From Gadus chalcogrammus (lineage: Eukaryota > Chordata > Actinopteri > Gadiformes > Gadidae): DNA of 64,000 nucleotides. The notes below the pieces were generated by a model. It searched no databases. It saw only the letters and a program-made list of their open reading frames with translations, and was not told the origin of the DNA. The translations under genes were made by a program, and so were the position numbers. This document shows, piece after piece, positions 1 to 12,517 of this stretch; the first letter of the stretch is position 1; each line of letters begins with the position of its first letter. Location of the stretch: positions 2,365,313-2,429,312 of the forward strand of contig NC_079412.1 in NCBI RefSeq assembly GCF_026213295.1. Reading direction: 5' to 3'.

Positions 1-770
1 ATACGCGTTTGGGGCTATAACTCCCACACCGAACCTCCCACATTCAAAACCTTGTACACACAGATGCACTGGAGTCTGCTGCATCTTTTGGCATAGGCCA
101 CGCCCATTTGCGTCTATGAATATTTTTCGCTAAATCGCGAAAACCGCAAAACTGTTTTTTCCCTACTCCTCCCACATTTCGTGACCAATCGACACCAAAC
201 TTTGCACACGACATCTTCAGACGCACACGCAAAGGAATCGTATACAGTTTTTTGATCCGACCTTCGACGACGAAACGGTAGCATTTTGAATATTGGTATA
301 TTAGCTAAATTAGACGTGGAAAATCCAAAATACAAAAAAATCCAAAATTAGAAATCGGATCGAGTCCAAATTCTACACACATGTTGGTGCTAACCTTAAT
401 GACGTTCGATAAAAATTTCGGACAATTTCGCCATTAGAGGGCGCAATAAACGAGGAAATTGTATATCTTCTAATTGGCCAGAGGAATGTTCTTCAAACTA
501 TAAGGGAACCATCAAAGGGCAAACCCGAGTCTATATAAAAAATATGGCCAAGAATTATTAATGTGGGCGGGAGTTATTCGGCAAAGGAAAATTGTCTTTG
601 GAAAATTTCGCCAACAGGGCGGCGCCAAAAAACGACGACATTGTCCATCTCCTATTTGGCCAATGGAATGTTCTGAGAACGCGTTTTGGGCTATAACTCC
701 CACAACGAACCTCCCACAGTCAAAACCTTTATATCCACAGATTCACTGGAGTCAGTTGCATCTTTTGGCA
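1..770 (+). repeat. Partial L-type array unit at left edge
   Basis: The sequence starts directly after a box-to-unit junction and runs through the standard unit body: the ACGCGTTTGGGGC module, the TTTTCGC/GCGAAAA hairpin at 124-143, the GCGCAATAAA box region near 441, and the long-form insert with TATATAAAA at 532-540. The unit breaks at about 770 inside the second CATCTTTTGGCATAGGCCAGG module, where it joins non-array sequence. From 441 onward it is nearly identical to 59,431 onward. The array therefore continues beyond the window to the left. Confidence 0.9.
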
Positions 771-1111
771 TAGGCCAGGCTCATTTTTGTAATGCTGGAG
801 GTTGTATGTATAGCCAGATGAAATAGTCTGATGACTAGTTGAATAGTGTTTTTTTATCCCTGAAAACTCATCAGTAGGGTGTCAAGTACAGACACAAATA
901 TTTTTTCTTTCTTCTTCAAGGAAGATGATGTTGTCCTGAAGGACACAATTCAGGCAGCAGCATGGTGCTAGTTACAGTCCTTCAAGGACAGTGTTTCTCT
1001 CCCAGAGGTCATTGGGATGGAATGTTGGGAGCAGATGGCAGCATCAACACAGCGCAAATCCCATGACGGCGGGGATGAGGAAGAAACGTGGAAACCATTC
1101 CAATTCTCATT
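441..1111 (+). repeat. Left copy of 671-bp direct repeat bounding the array
   Basis: Aligned by eye at a constant offset of 58,990 to 59,431-60,101. I read every line and saw one mismatch (820/59,810). The repeat spans both array sequence (441-770) and non-array sequence (771-1111), so it copies an array/flank junction. Upstream of 441 the two copies diverge as ordinary units do. After 1111 the left copy enters an AGGGGTCC monomer while the right copy continues into unrelated sequence. Confidence 0.9.
771..1111 (+). pseudogene. Truncated copy of the right-flank exon-like segment
   Basis: This 341-bp segment is not array sequence. It matches 59,761-60,101 with one difference seen (G at 820, T at 59,810). 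It carries the same pyrimidine-rich stretch ending in CAG and the start of the same open frame (ATG at 1017). At 1111/1112 the frame runs into the 47-bp array monomer and meets a stop soon after, so this copy cannot encode the C-terminal part present on the right. It is best read as a copy interrupted by array sequence. Whether the exon was ever functional is unknown. Confidence 0.6.
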
Positions 1112-1214
1112 AGGGGTCCAAGCCAACAGGTTGGATCCCTATTGTTTTTGTAAGGATTTTTCTTTTTAGGGGTCCAAGCCAACAGGTTGGATCCCTATTG
1201 TTTTTGTAAGGATT
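1112..1214 (+). repeat. Two 47-bp monomers at the left junction
   Basis: Monomers start at 1112 and 1168. The first abuts non-array sequence exactly at AGGGGTCC and so marks the 5' boundary of the element. Each monomer runs from AGGGGTCCAAG to TGTAAGGATT and can fold, because GGGTCCAAGCC pairs imperfectly with GGTTGGATCCC around AACA. Confidence 0.9.
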
Positions 1215-1805
1215 ATTATTATTATTATTATTATTTCGTACGCCTTAGAAGTGGTACCACAGCCCAAACCGTAAATGGTGCACACGCGCCAATTGCATGA
1301 CTAGATCCAGAATCGGCACCGCTACTCAGATAACAAAATCCAGACACGCCGGTCCCTAGGTGGCGCTATACCAAGGAATACGCGTTTGGGGCTATAACTT
1401 CCACACCGAACCTCCCAGAGTCCAAAAACTTGTACACACAGATGCACTGGAGTCTGCTGCATCTTTTGGCCTAGGCCACGCCCATTTGCGTCAATGAATA
1501 TTTTTCGCTAAATCGCGAAAACCGCAAGACAGTTTTTTCGCTACTCCTCCCACATTTCTCGCCCGATCAACACCAAACTTTGCACACGACATCTTCAGAC
1601 GCACACGCAAAGAAATCCTAGAAACTTTTTTGATCCGACCTTCGACGACGAAACGGTAGCGTTTTGAATATTTGTTTATTAGCTAAATTAGACGTGAAAA
1701 GTCTAAAATCCGAAGAAATCCAGAATTATACATCGGATCGAGCCCAAATTTTACAGACATGTTGGTGCTAACCTTAATGACGTTCGATAAAAATATCGGA
1801 AAATT

Positions 1806-1824
1806 TCGCCATTAGGGGGCGCAA
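1806..1824 (+). promoter_or_regulatory. Second, weaker CTCF-like box (type example)
   Basis: TCGCCATTAGGGGGCGCAA matches the same consensus at 16 of 19 positions; the misses are positions 2, 7 and 18. A copy occurs in almost every unit, about 450 bp after the strong box and in the same orientation. L units add a third related box, TCGCCACAAGGGGGCGCAA (for example near 3855), also 16/19. Several L units have GGGGTCGC there instead, which breaks the core. Confidence 0.35.
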
Positions 1825-2011
1825 TAAACAAGGAAATTGTATATCTTCTACAAAATTTCGCCGCGAAAACGCTACACTGACTTCTCGCTACTCGTACCAC
1901 AGTCAAATCCTTTGTATCCACAGGTACAGGGTAGCGTTTTGAACACATGCTTCGCGTTGTGCCGGCGAAATGCACATTTCTTGTCGCGTTGTGCCGGCGA
2001 AATGCACACTT

Positions 2012-2044
2012 CTTGGACCCCTGCATAACTGCTTGCAGTTCTAG
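2012..2044 (+). mobile_element. Element 3' end: inverted motif, hairpin, CTAG (example)
   Basis: CTTGGACCCCT at 2012-2022 is the exact inverse of AGGGGTCCAAG, the start of each 47-bp monomer. It is followed by AACTGC-TT-GCAGTT (2027-2040), a 6-bp-arm hairpin, and then CTAG (2041-2044). The next bases are TT in nearly every unit. Known: Helentrons and their non-autonomous HINE relatives have a 5' terminal motif with its inverse subterminal at the 3' end, a 3' stem-loop, and a preference for TT targets. The match is structural; no transposase or Rep/helicase is present in the window. Confidence 0.5.
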
Positions 2045-2862
2045 TTATTCTTACCCCCCTAAAAGTGGGACCACAGCCCAAACCGTAAATGGTGCCGACA
2101 CGCGAATCACATGACTAGATCCAGATCTGTTCGGACTAAGCAGACGACAAAATCCAGACGCGCCGGTCACTAGGTGGCGCTATACCAAGGAATACGCGTT
2201 TGGGGCTATAACTCCCACACCGAACCTCCCACATTCAAAACCTTGTACACACAGATGCACTGGAGTCTGCTGCATCTTTTGGCATAGGCCACGCCCATTT
2301 GCGTCTATAAATTTTTTTCGCAAAATCGCGAAAACCGCAAAACTGTTTTTTCGCTACTCCTCCCACATTTCTTGACCAATCGACACAAAACTTTGCACAC
2401 GACATCTTCAGACGCACACGCAAAGGATTCATATACAGTTTTTTGATCCGACCTTCGACGACGAAACGATAGCATTTTGAATATTGGTATATTAGCTAAA
2501 TTAGACGTGGAAAATCAAAAATACAAAAAAATCCAAAATTAGACATCAGATCGAGCCCAAATTCTACACACATGTTGGTGCTAACCTTAAGGACGTTCGA
2601 TAAAAATTTCGGAAAATTCCGCCAGTAGGGGGCGCAATAAACGAGGAAATTGTATATCTTCTACAAAATTTCGCCGCGAAAACGCTACACTGACTTCTCG
2701 CTACTCCTACCACAGTCAAATCCTTTGTATCCACAGGTTCAGGGTAGCGTTTTCAACACATGCTTCGCGATGTGCCGGCGAAATGCACATTTCTTGTCGC
2801 GTTGTGCCGGCGAAATGCACACTTCTTGGACCCCTGCATAACTGCTTGCAGTTCTAGTTATT

Positions 2863-3089
2863 AGGGGTCCAAGCCAACAGGTTGGATCCCTATTGTTTTT
2901 GTAAGGATTTTTATTATTATTTTTATTATTAGGGGTCCAAGCCAACAGGTTGGATCCCTATTGTTTTTGTAAGGATTTTTCCTATTATTAGGGGTCCAAG
3001 CCAACAGGTTGGATCCCTATTGTTTTTGTAAGGATTATTATTAGGGGTCCAAGCCAACAGGTTGGATCCCTATTGTTTTTGTAAGGATT
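2863..3089 (+). repeat. Cluster of four 47-bp hairpin monomers
   Basis: Starts at 2863, 2931, 2990 and 3043. Spacers of T, ATT and CCT vary in length, while the 47-bp core is essentially invariant. The cluster sits between a CTAGTT unit end and the ATT spacer of the next unit. Confidence 0.9.
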
Positions 3090-6000
3090 ATTATTATTAT
3101 TCTTACCTCCCTAAAAGTGGGACCACAGCCCAAACCGTAAATGGTGCCGACACGCGAATTGCATGACTAGATCCAGATCTCTTCGGACTACGCAGACGAC
3201 AAAATCCAGACACGCCGAACACTAGGTGGCGCTATACCAAGGGAAAACGCGTTTGGGGCTATAACTCCCACACCGAACCTCCCACAGTCAAAAACTTGTA
3301 CCCACATATCCACTGGAGTCTGCTGCATCTTTTGGCATAGGCCACGCCCATTTGCGTCTGTAATTTTTTTTCGCAAAATCGCGAAAACCGTAAAACTGTT
3401 TTTTCGCTACTCCTCCCACATTTCTTGACCAATCAACACCAAACTTTGCACACGACATCTTCAGACAGACACGCAAAGAAATTTTTGAACACTTTTTTGA
3501 TTTGCCCTTTGACGACGAAACGGTAGCGTTTTGAATATTTGTTTATTAGCTACGTTTTACGTCGAAACGCGCAAAAATTAAAGAATACCAAAATTAAACA
3601 TCGGATCAAGTCCAAATTTTTGACACATGTCGATGCTACCCCTACTGGCGTTCAGTAAAATAATCGGAATATTTCGCCATAAGGGGGCGCAATAAACGAG
3701 GAAATTGTATATCTTCTAATTGGCCAAAGGAATGTTCTTCAAACTATAAGGGAACCATCAAGGGGCAAACCCGAGTCTATATAAAAAATATGGCCAAGAA
3801 TTATTAATGTGGGCGGGAGTTATTTGGCAAAGGAAAATTGTCTTTGGAAAATTTCGCCACAAGGGGGCGCAAATAAACGACGAAATAATACATCTCCTAA
3901 CTGGCCAATGGAATGTTCTGAAAATGCGTTTTGGGCTATAACTCCCACACCGAAGCTCCCACAGTCAAAACCTTTATATCCACAGATTCACTGGAGTCAG
4001 CTGCATCTTTTGGCACACGCTGTTTCTCAATTTTTGAACACATGCTTCTCGTTGTGCCGGCGAAATGCACACTTCTTGGACCCCTGCATAACTGCTTGCA
4101 GTTCTAGTTATTTTTATTAGGGGTCCAAGCCAACAGGTTGGATCCCTATTGTTTTTGTAAGGATTATTAGGGGTCCAAGCCAACAGGTTGGATCCCTATT
4201 GTTTTTGTAAGGATTTTTATTCTTACCCCCCTAAAAGTGGGACCACAGCCCAAACCGTAAATGGTGCCGACACGCGAATTGCATGACTAGATCCAGATCT
4301 GTTCGGACTAAGCAGACGACAAAATCCAGACGCGCCGGTCACTAGGTGGCGCTATACCAAGGAATACGCGTTTGGGGCTATAACTCCCACACCGAACCTC
4401 CCACAGTCAAAAACTTGTACCCACATATTCACTGGAGTCTGCTGCATCTTTTGGCCTAGGCCACGCCCATTTGCGTCTATGAATATTTTTCGCTAAATCG
4501 CGAAAACCGCAAAAATGTTTTTTCGCTACTCCTCCCACAATTCTCGACCAATCAACACCAAACTTTGCACACAGCATCTTCAGACGCACACGCAAAGGAA
4601 TCATCAACAGCTTTTTGATCCGACCTTCGACGACGAAACGGTAGCGTTTTGAATATTTATTTATTGGCTATGTTTTACGTCGAAACGCAAAAATTCAAAG
4701 AATACCAAAATTAGACATCGGATCAAGTCCAAATTTTAGACACATGTCGGTGCTACCCTTAATGGCGTTCATTAAAAAAATCGGAATATTTCGCCATTAG
4801 GGGGCGCAATAAACGAGGAAATTGTATATTTTCTAATTGGCCAAAGGAATGTTCTTCAAACTATAAGGGAACCATCAAGGGGCAAACCCGAGTCTATATA
4901 AAAAATATGGCCAAGAATTAATAATGTAGGCGGGAGTTATTTGGCAAAGGAAAATTGTCTTTGGAAAATTTCGCCAACAGGGCGGCGCCAAAAAACGACG
5001 AAATAATATATCTCCTATTTGGCCAATGGAATGTTCTGAAAACACGTTTTGGGCTTTAACTCCCACACCGAAGCTCCCACAGTCAAAAACGTTATATGCA
5101 CAGATTCACTGGAGTCAGTTGCATCTTTTGGCATACGCCGTTTCTCAAATTCCAACACATGCTTCGCGTTGTGCCGGCGAAATGCACACTTCTTGGACCC
5201 CTGCATAACTGCTTGCAGTTCTAGTTAGGGGTCCAAGCCAACAGGTTGGATCCCTATTGTTTTTGTAGCGATTCTTCTTATTCTTCCCGCGGTGAAAGTG
5301 GAACTGCAGCCCAAACCGTAAATGGTGCACACGCGCCAATTACATGACTAGATCCAGAATCGGCACCGCTACTCAGATAACAAAATCCAGACACGCCGGT
5401 CCCTAGGTGGCGCTATACCAAGGAATACGCGTTTGGGGCTATAACTCCCACACCGAACCTCCCACAGTCCAAAAACTTGTACACACAGATGCACTGGAGT
5501 CTGCTGCATCTTTTGGCCTAGGCCACGCCCATTTGCGTCTATGAATATTTTTCGCAAAATCGCGAAAACCGCTAAACTATTTTTTCGCTACTCCTCCCAC
5601 ATTTCTCGCCCAATCGACACCAAACTTTGCACACGGCATCTTCAGACGCACACGCAAAGAAATCATATACAGTTTTTTGATCCGACCTTCGACGACGAAA
5701 CTGTATCGTTTTGAATATTGGTTTATGAGCTAAATTAGACGTGGAATATCAAAAATCCAAAGAAATCCAAAATTAGACATCGGATCGAGTCCAAATTGTA
5801 CACACATGTTGGTGCTAACCTTAATGTCGTTCGATAAAAATTTCGGAAAATATCGCCATTAGGGGGCGCAATAAACGAGGAAATTGTATATCTTCTACAA
5901 AATTTCGCCGCGAAAACGCTACACTGACTTCTCGCTACTCCTACCACAGTCAAATACTTTGTATCCACAGGTTCAGGGTAGCGTTTTAAACACATGCTTT

Positions 6001-6215
6001 GCGTTGTGCCGGCGAAACGCACATTTCTTGTCGCGTTGTGCCGGCGAAATGCACACTTCTTGGACCCCTGCATAACTGCTTGCAGTTCTAGTTATTATTA
6101 TTATTCCCCCCTAGAAGTGGGTCCACAGCCCAAACCGTAAAAGGTGCCGACACGCCAATTGCATGACTAGATCCAGGGCCCTGAGTTCTAAGCAGACGAC
6201 AAAATCCAGACACGC

Positions 6216-7643
6216 CGGCCACTAGGTGGCGCTATACCAAGGAATACGCGTTTGGGGCTATAACTCCCACACCGAACCTCCCAGAGTCCAAAAACTTGTA
6301 CACACAGATGCACTGGAGTCTGCTGCATCTTTTGGGCTAGGCCACGCCCATTTGCGTCTATGAATATTTTTCGCTAATTCGCGAAAACCGCAAAACAGTT
6401 TTTTCCCTACTCCTCCCACATTTCTTGACCAATCAACACCAAACTTTGCACCCGACATCTTCAGACGCACACGCAAAGGAATCATCAACAGCTTTTTTAT
6501 CCGACCTTCGACGACGAAACGGTAGCGTTTTGAATATTTGTTTATTGGCTACGTTTTACGTCGAAACGCAAAAATTCAAAGAATACCAAAAGTAGACGTC
6601 GGATCAAGTCCAAATTTTAGACTCATGTCGGTGCTACCCTTATTGGCGTTCAATAAAGAATTCGGAATATTTCGCCATTAGGGGGCGCAATAAACGAGGA
6701 AATTGTATATCTTCTAATTGGCCAAAGGAATGTTCTTCAAACTATAAGGGAACCATCAAGGGGCAAACCCGAGTCTATATAAAAAATATGGCCAAGAATT
6801 AATAATGTAGGCGGGAGTTATTTGGCAAAGGAAAATTGTCTTTGGAAAATTTCGCCAACAGGGCGGCGCCAAAAAACGACGAAATAATATATCTCCTATT
6901 TGGCCAATGGAATGTTCTGAAAACGCGTTTTAGGCTACAACTCCCACACCAAAGCTCCCACAGTCAAAAACGTTATACGCACAGATTCACTGGAGTCAGC
7001 TGCATCTTTTGGCATAGGCCAGGCCCATTTGCGTCAGTATTTTCTTTATGCAAAATCGCAAAAACAGCTAAACTGCCTTTTCGCTACTCCTCCCACATTT
7101 CTTGCCCAATTGACACCAAACTTTGCACACGACATCTTCAGACGCACACTACAAGAAATCAGCAAAACTATTTTGATCCGACCATCGTTGACGAAACGGT
7201 AGCGTTTTGAATATATGTTTTGCGTTGCAAATCAGTAAAAACTATTTTGATCCAACCGTCGACGACTAAACGGTAGCGGAAAATGCGTTTGGGGCCGAAA
7301 CTCCCACACTGAACCTCTCACAGTCAAAACCTTTATATCCACAGGTTGTTCACGGTAGCGTTTTGAATACCTGCTTCGCGTTGTGCCGGCGAAATGCACA
7401 TTTCTTGTCGCGTTGTGCCGGCGAAATGCACACTTCTTGGACCCCTGCATAACTGCTTGCAGTTCTAGTTAGGGGTCCAAGCCAACAGGTTGGATCCCTA
7501 TTGTTTTTGTAAGGATTATTATTCCTATACTTGCCCCCCTAAAAGTGATACCACAGCCCAAACCGTAAATGGTGCCGACACGCGAATTGCATGACTAGAT
7601 CCAGATCTGTTCGGACTAAGCAGACGACAAAATCCAGACCTGC
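6216..7643 (+). repeat. XL unit (6216)
   Basis: This is one of four extra-long units. After the L insert it carries a second, diverged copy of the unit body (from about 7030: GTCAGTATTTTCTTTATGC, then the same CTCCTCCCACATTTCTTG, CTTTGCACACGACATC and GACGAAACGGTAGCG landmarks in order). It then has a third partial copy starting GCGTTTGGGGCCGAAACTCC near 7285. S and L units look like deletion derivatives of this form. Confidence 0.8.
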
Positions 7644-8277
7644 CGGCCACTAGGTGGCGCTATACCAAGGAATACGCGTTTGGGGCTATAACTCCCACAC
7701 CGAACCTCCCACATTCAAAACTTTATACACACAGATGCACTGGAGTCTGCTGCATCTTTTGGCCTAGGCCACGCCCATTTGCGTCTATGAATATTTTTCG
7801 CTAAATCGCGAAAACCGCAAAACTGTTTTTTCCCTACTCCTCCCACATTTCTTGACCAATCGACACCAAACTTTGCATACGACATCTTCCGACGCACACG
7901 CAAAGAATGCATGGAACACTTTTTTGATCAGACCTTCGACGACGAAACGGTAGCGTTTTGAATATTGGTTTATTAGCTAAATTAGACGTGGAATATCAAA
8001 AATCCAAAGAAATCCAAAATTAGACATCGGATCGAGTCCAAATTTGACACACATGTTGGTGCTAACCTTAATGTCGTTCGATAAAAAATTCGGAAAATTT
8101 CGCCATTAGGGGGCGCAATAAACGAGGAAATTGTATATCTTCTACAAAATTTCGCCGCGAAAACGCTTCACTGACTTCTCGCTACTCCTACCACAGTCAA
8201 ATCCTTTGTATCCACAGGTTCAGGGTAGCGTTTTGAACACATGCTTCGCTTTGTGCCGGCGAAACGCACATTTCTTG
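7469..8277 (+). repeat. 809-bp tandem duplication, copy 1
   Basis: It matches 8278-9086 with no difference seen. It begins at TTAGGGG of a 47-bp monomer and ends at CTTG, where the terminal hairpin is missing, so a monomer is joined directly to the previous 32-bp repeat. The identity points to very recent tandem duplication or an assembly duplication. Confidence 0.85.
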
Positions 8278-9086
8278 TTAGGGGTCCAAGCCAACAGGTT
8301 GGATCCCTATTGTTTTTGTAAGGATTATTATTCCTATACTTGCCCCCCTAAAAGTGATACCACAGCCCAAACCGTAAATGGTGCCGACACGCGAATTGCA
8401 TGACTAGATCCAGATCTGTTCGGACTAAGCAGACGACAAAATCCAGACCTGCCGGCCACTAGGTGGCGCTATACCAAGGAATACGCGTTTGGGGCTATAA
8501 CTCCCACACCGAACCTCCCACATTCAAAACTTTATACACACAGATGCACTGGAGTCTGCTGCATCTTTTGGCCTAGGCCACGCCCATTTGCGTCTATGAA
8601 TATTTTTCGCTAAATCGCGAAAACCGCAAAACTGTTTTTTCCCTACTCCTCCCACATTTCTTGACCAATCGACACCAAACTTTGCATACGACATCTTCCG
8701 ACGCACACGCAAAGAATGCATGGAACACTTTTTTGATCAGACCTTCGACGACGAAACGGTAGCGTTTTGAATATTGGTTTATTAGCTAAATTAGACGTGG
8801 AATATCAAAAATCCAAAGAAATCCAAAATTAGACATCGGATCGAGTCCAAATTTGACACACATGTTGGTGCTAACCTTAATGTCGTTCGATAAAAAATTC
8901 GGAAAATTTCGCCATTAGGGGGCGCAATAAACGAGGAAATTGTATATCTTCTACAAAATTTCGCCGCGAAAACGCTTCACTGACTTCTCGCTACTCCTAC
9001 CACAGTCAAATCCTTTGTATCCACAGGTTCAGGGTAGCGTTTTGAACACATGCTTCGCTTTGTGCCGGCGAAACGCACATTTCTTG
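8278..9086 (+). repeat. 809-bp tandem duplication, copy 2
   Basis: Second copy of 7469-8277. A further 47-bp monomer starts immediately after it (9089) and then another (9139), so the duplication appears to have continued into a partial third copy. Confidence 0.85.
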
Positions 9087-11143
9087 TTAGGGGTCCAAGC
9101 CAACAGGTTGGATCCCTATTGTTTTTGTAAGGATTTTTAGGGGTCCAAGCCAACAGGTTGGATCCCTATTGTTTTTGTAAGGATTATTATTATTTCGTAC
9201 GCCTTAGAAGTGGTACCACAGCCCAAACCGTAAATGGTGCACACGCGCCAATTGCATGACTAGATCCAGAATCGGCACCGCTACTCAGATAACAAAATCC
9301 AGACACGCCGGTCCCTAGGTGGCGCTATACCAAGGAATACGCGTTTGGGGCTATAACTTCCACACCGAACCTCCCAGAGTCCAAAAACTTGTACACACAG
9401 ATGCACTGGAGTCTGCTGCATCTTTTGGCCTAGGCCACGCCCATTTGCGTCTATGAATATTTTTCGCTAAATCGCGAAAACCGCAAAACTGTTTTATCGC
9501 TACTCCTCCCACATTTCTCGCCCGATCAACACCAAACTTTGCACACGACATCTTCAGACGCACACGCAAAGAAATCCTAGACACTTTTTTGATCCGACCT
9601 TCGACGACGAAACGGTAGCGTTTTGAATATTTGTTTATTAGCTAAATTAGACGTGAAAAGTCAAAAATCCGAAGAAATCCAGAATTATACATCGGATCGA
9701 GCCCAAATTTTACAGACATGTTGGTGCTAACCTTAATGACGTTCGATAAAAATATCGGAAAATTTCGCCATTAGGGGGCGCAATAAACAAGGAAATTGTA
9801 TATCTTCTACAAAATTTCGCCGCGAAAACGCTACACTGACTTCTCGCTACTCGTACCACAGTCAAATCCTTTGTATCCACAGGTACAGGGTAGCGTTTTG
9901 AACACATGCTTCGCGTTGTGCCGGCGAAATGCACATTTCTTGTCGCGTTGTGCCGGCGAAATGCACACTTCTTGGACCCCTGCATAACTGCTTGCAGTTC
10001 TAGTTCCTATTATTCTTACCCCCCTAAAAGTGGGACCACAGCCCAAACCGTAAATGGTGCCGACACGCGAATTGCATGACTAGATCCAGATCTGTTCGGA
10101 CTAAGCAGACGACAAAATCCAGACACGCCGGTCACTAGGTGGCGCTATACCAAGGAATACGCGTTTGGGGCTATAACTCCCACACCGAACCTCCCACATT
10201 CAAAACCTTGTACACACAGATGCACTGGAGTCTGCTGCATCTTTTGGCATAGGCCACGCCCATTTGCGTCTATGAATATTTTTCGCAAAATCGCGAAAAC
10301 CGCAAAACTGTTTTTTCCCTACTCCTCCCACATTTTTTGACCAATCAACACCAAACTTTGCACACGACATCTTCTGACGCACACGCAAAGAAATTATCGG
10401 ACAGTTTTTTGATCCGACCGTCGACGACGAAACGGTAGCGTTTTGAATATTGGTATATTAGCTAAATTAGACGTGGAAAATCAAAAATCCAGAAAAATCC
10501 AAAAGTAGACATCGGAACGAGTCCAAATTTTACATACATGTTGGTGCTAACCTTAATGTCGTTCAATAAAATTTTCGGAATATTTCGCCATTAGGGGGCG
10601 CAATAAACGAGGAAATTGTATATCTTCTTATTGGCCAAAGGAATGTTCTTCAAACTCAAAGGAAACCATCAAGGGGCAAACCTGAGTCTATATAAAAAAT
10701 ATGGCCAAGAATTATTAATGTGGGCGGGAGTTATTTGGCAAAGGAAAATTGTCTTTGGAAAATTTCGCCACAAGGGGTCGCAAATAAACGACGAAATAAT
10801 ATATCTCCTAACTGGGCAATGGAATGTTCTGAAAACGCGTTTTGGGCTATAACTCCCACACCGAAGCTCCCACAGTCAAAACCTTTATATCCACAGATTC
10901 ACTGGAGTCAGCTGCATCTTTTGGCACACGCTGTTTCTCAATTTTTGAACACATGCTTCGCGTTGTGCCGGCGAAATGCACACTTCTTGGACCCCTGCAT
11001 AACTGCTTGCAGTTCTAGTTTTTATTATACTTACCCCCCTAAAAGTGGGTCCACAGCCCAAACCGTAAATGGTGCCGACACGCCAATTGCATGACTAGAT
11101 CCAGATCTCTTCGGACTACGCAGAGGACCAAATCCAGACATGC

Positions 11144-12517
11144 CGGCCACTAGGTGGCGCTATACCAAGGAATACGCGTTTGGGGCTATAACTCCCACAC
11201 CGAACCTCCCAGAGTCCAAAAACTTGTACACACAGATGCACTGGAGTCTGCTGCATCTTTTGGGCTAGGCCACGCCCATTTGCGTCTATGAATATTTTTC
11301 GCTAATTCGCGAAAACCGCAAAACAGTTTTTTCCCTACTCCTCCCACATTTCTTGACCAATCAACACCAAACTTTGCACACGACATCTTCAGACGCACAC
11401 GCAAAGGAATCATCAACAGTTTTTTTATCCGACCTTCGACGACGAAACGGTAGCGTTTTGAATATTTGTTTATTGGCTACGTTTTACGTCGAAACGCAAA
11501 AATTGAAAGAATACCAAAAGTAGACGTTGGATCAAGTCCAAATTTTAGAAACATGTCGGTGCTACCTTTATTGGCGTTCAATAAAGAATTCGGAATATTT
11601 CGTCATTGGGGGGCGCAATAAACGAGGAAATTGTATATCTTCTAATTGGCCAAAGGAATGTTCTTCAAACTATAAGGGAACCATCAAGGGGCAAACCCGA
11701 GTCTATATAAAAAATATGGCCAAGAATTAATAATGTAGGCGGGAGTTATTTGGCAAAGGAAAATTGTCTTTGGAAAATTTCGCCAGCAGGGCGGCGCCAA
11801 AAAACGACGAAATAATATATCTCCTATTTGGCCAATGGAATGTTCTGAAAACGCGTTTTAGGCTATAACTCCCACACCGAAACTCCCACAGTCAAAAACG
11901 TTATACGCACAGATTCACTGGAGTCAGCTGCATCTTTTGGCATAGGCCAGGCCCATTTGCGTCAGTATTTTCTTTATGCAAAATCGCAAAAACAGCTAAA
12001 CTGCCTTTTCGCTACTCCTCCCACATTTCTTGCCCAATTGACACCAAACTTTGCACACGACATCTTCAGACGCACACTACAAGAAATCAGCAAAACTATT
12101 TTGATCCGACCATCGTTGACGAAACGGTAGCGTTTTGAATATATGTTTTGCGTTGCAAATCAGTAAAAACTATTTTGATCCAACCGTCGACGACTAAACG
12201 GTAGCGGAAAATGCGTTTGGGGCCGAAACTCCCACACTGAACCTCTCACAGTCAAAACCTTTATATCCACAGGTTGTTCACGGTAGCGTTTTGAATACTT
12301 GGTTCGCGTTGTGCCGGCGGAATTCACATTTATTGTCGCGTTGTGCCGGCGAAATGCACACTTCTTGGACCCCTGCATAACTGCTTGCAGTTCTAGTTAT
12401 TATTATTCCCCCCTAGAAGTGGGTCCACAGCCCAAACCGTAAATGGTGCCGACACGCCAATTGCATGACTAGATCCAGGGCCCTGAGTTCTAAGCAGACG
12501 ACAAAATCCAGACACGC
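11144..12517 (+). repeat. XL unit (11144)
   Basis: It has the same three-fold internal module structure as the unit at 6216. It carries no 47-bp monomer: CTAGTT is followed directly by an ATT spacer and CCCCCCTAGAAGTGG. The 32-bp repeat carries private changes (GGAATTCACATTTATTG near 12,320). Its first mid-unit box is altered to CGTCATTGGGGGGCGC near 11,600. Confidence 0.8.

Larger units (their letters stand above)
1350..10128 (+). repeat. Array units 1-9
   Basis: Units, given by box start, class and number of trailing 47-bp monomers: 1350 S 0; 2164 S 4; 3216 L 2; 4336 L 1; 5397 S 0; 6216 XL 1; 7644 S 1; 8453 S 2; 9309 S 0. The units at 7644 and 8453 belong to an apparently perfect 809-bp tandem duplication. 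Box quality: 6216, 7644 and 8453 match all 19 consensus positions; 2164, 3216 and 4336 match 18; 1350, 5397 and 9309 match 17. Confidence 0.9.
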
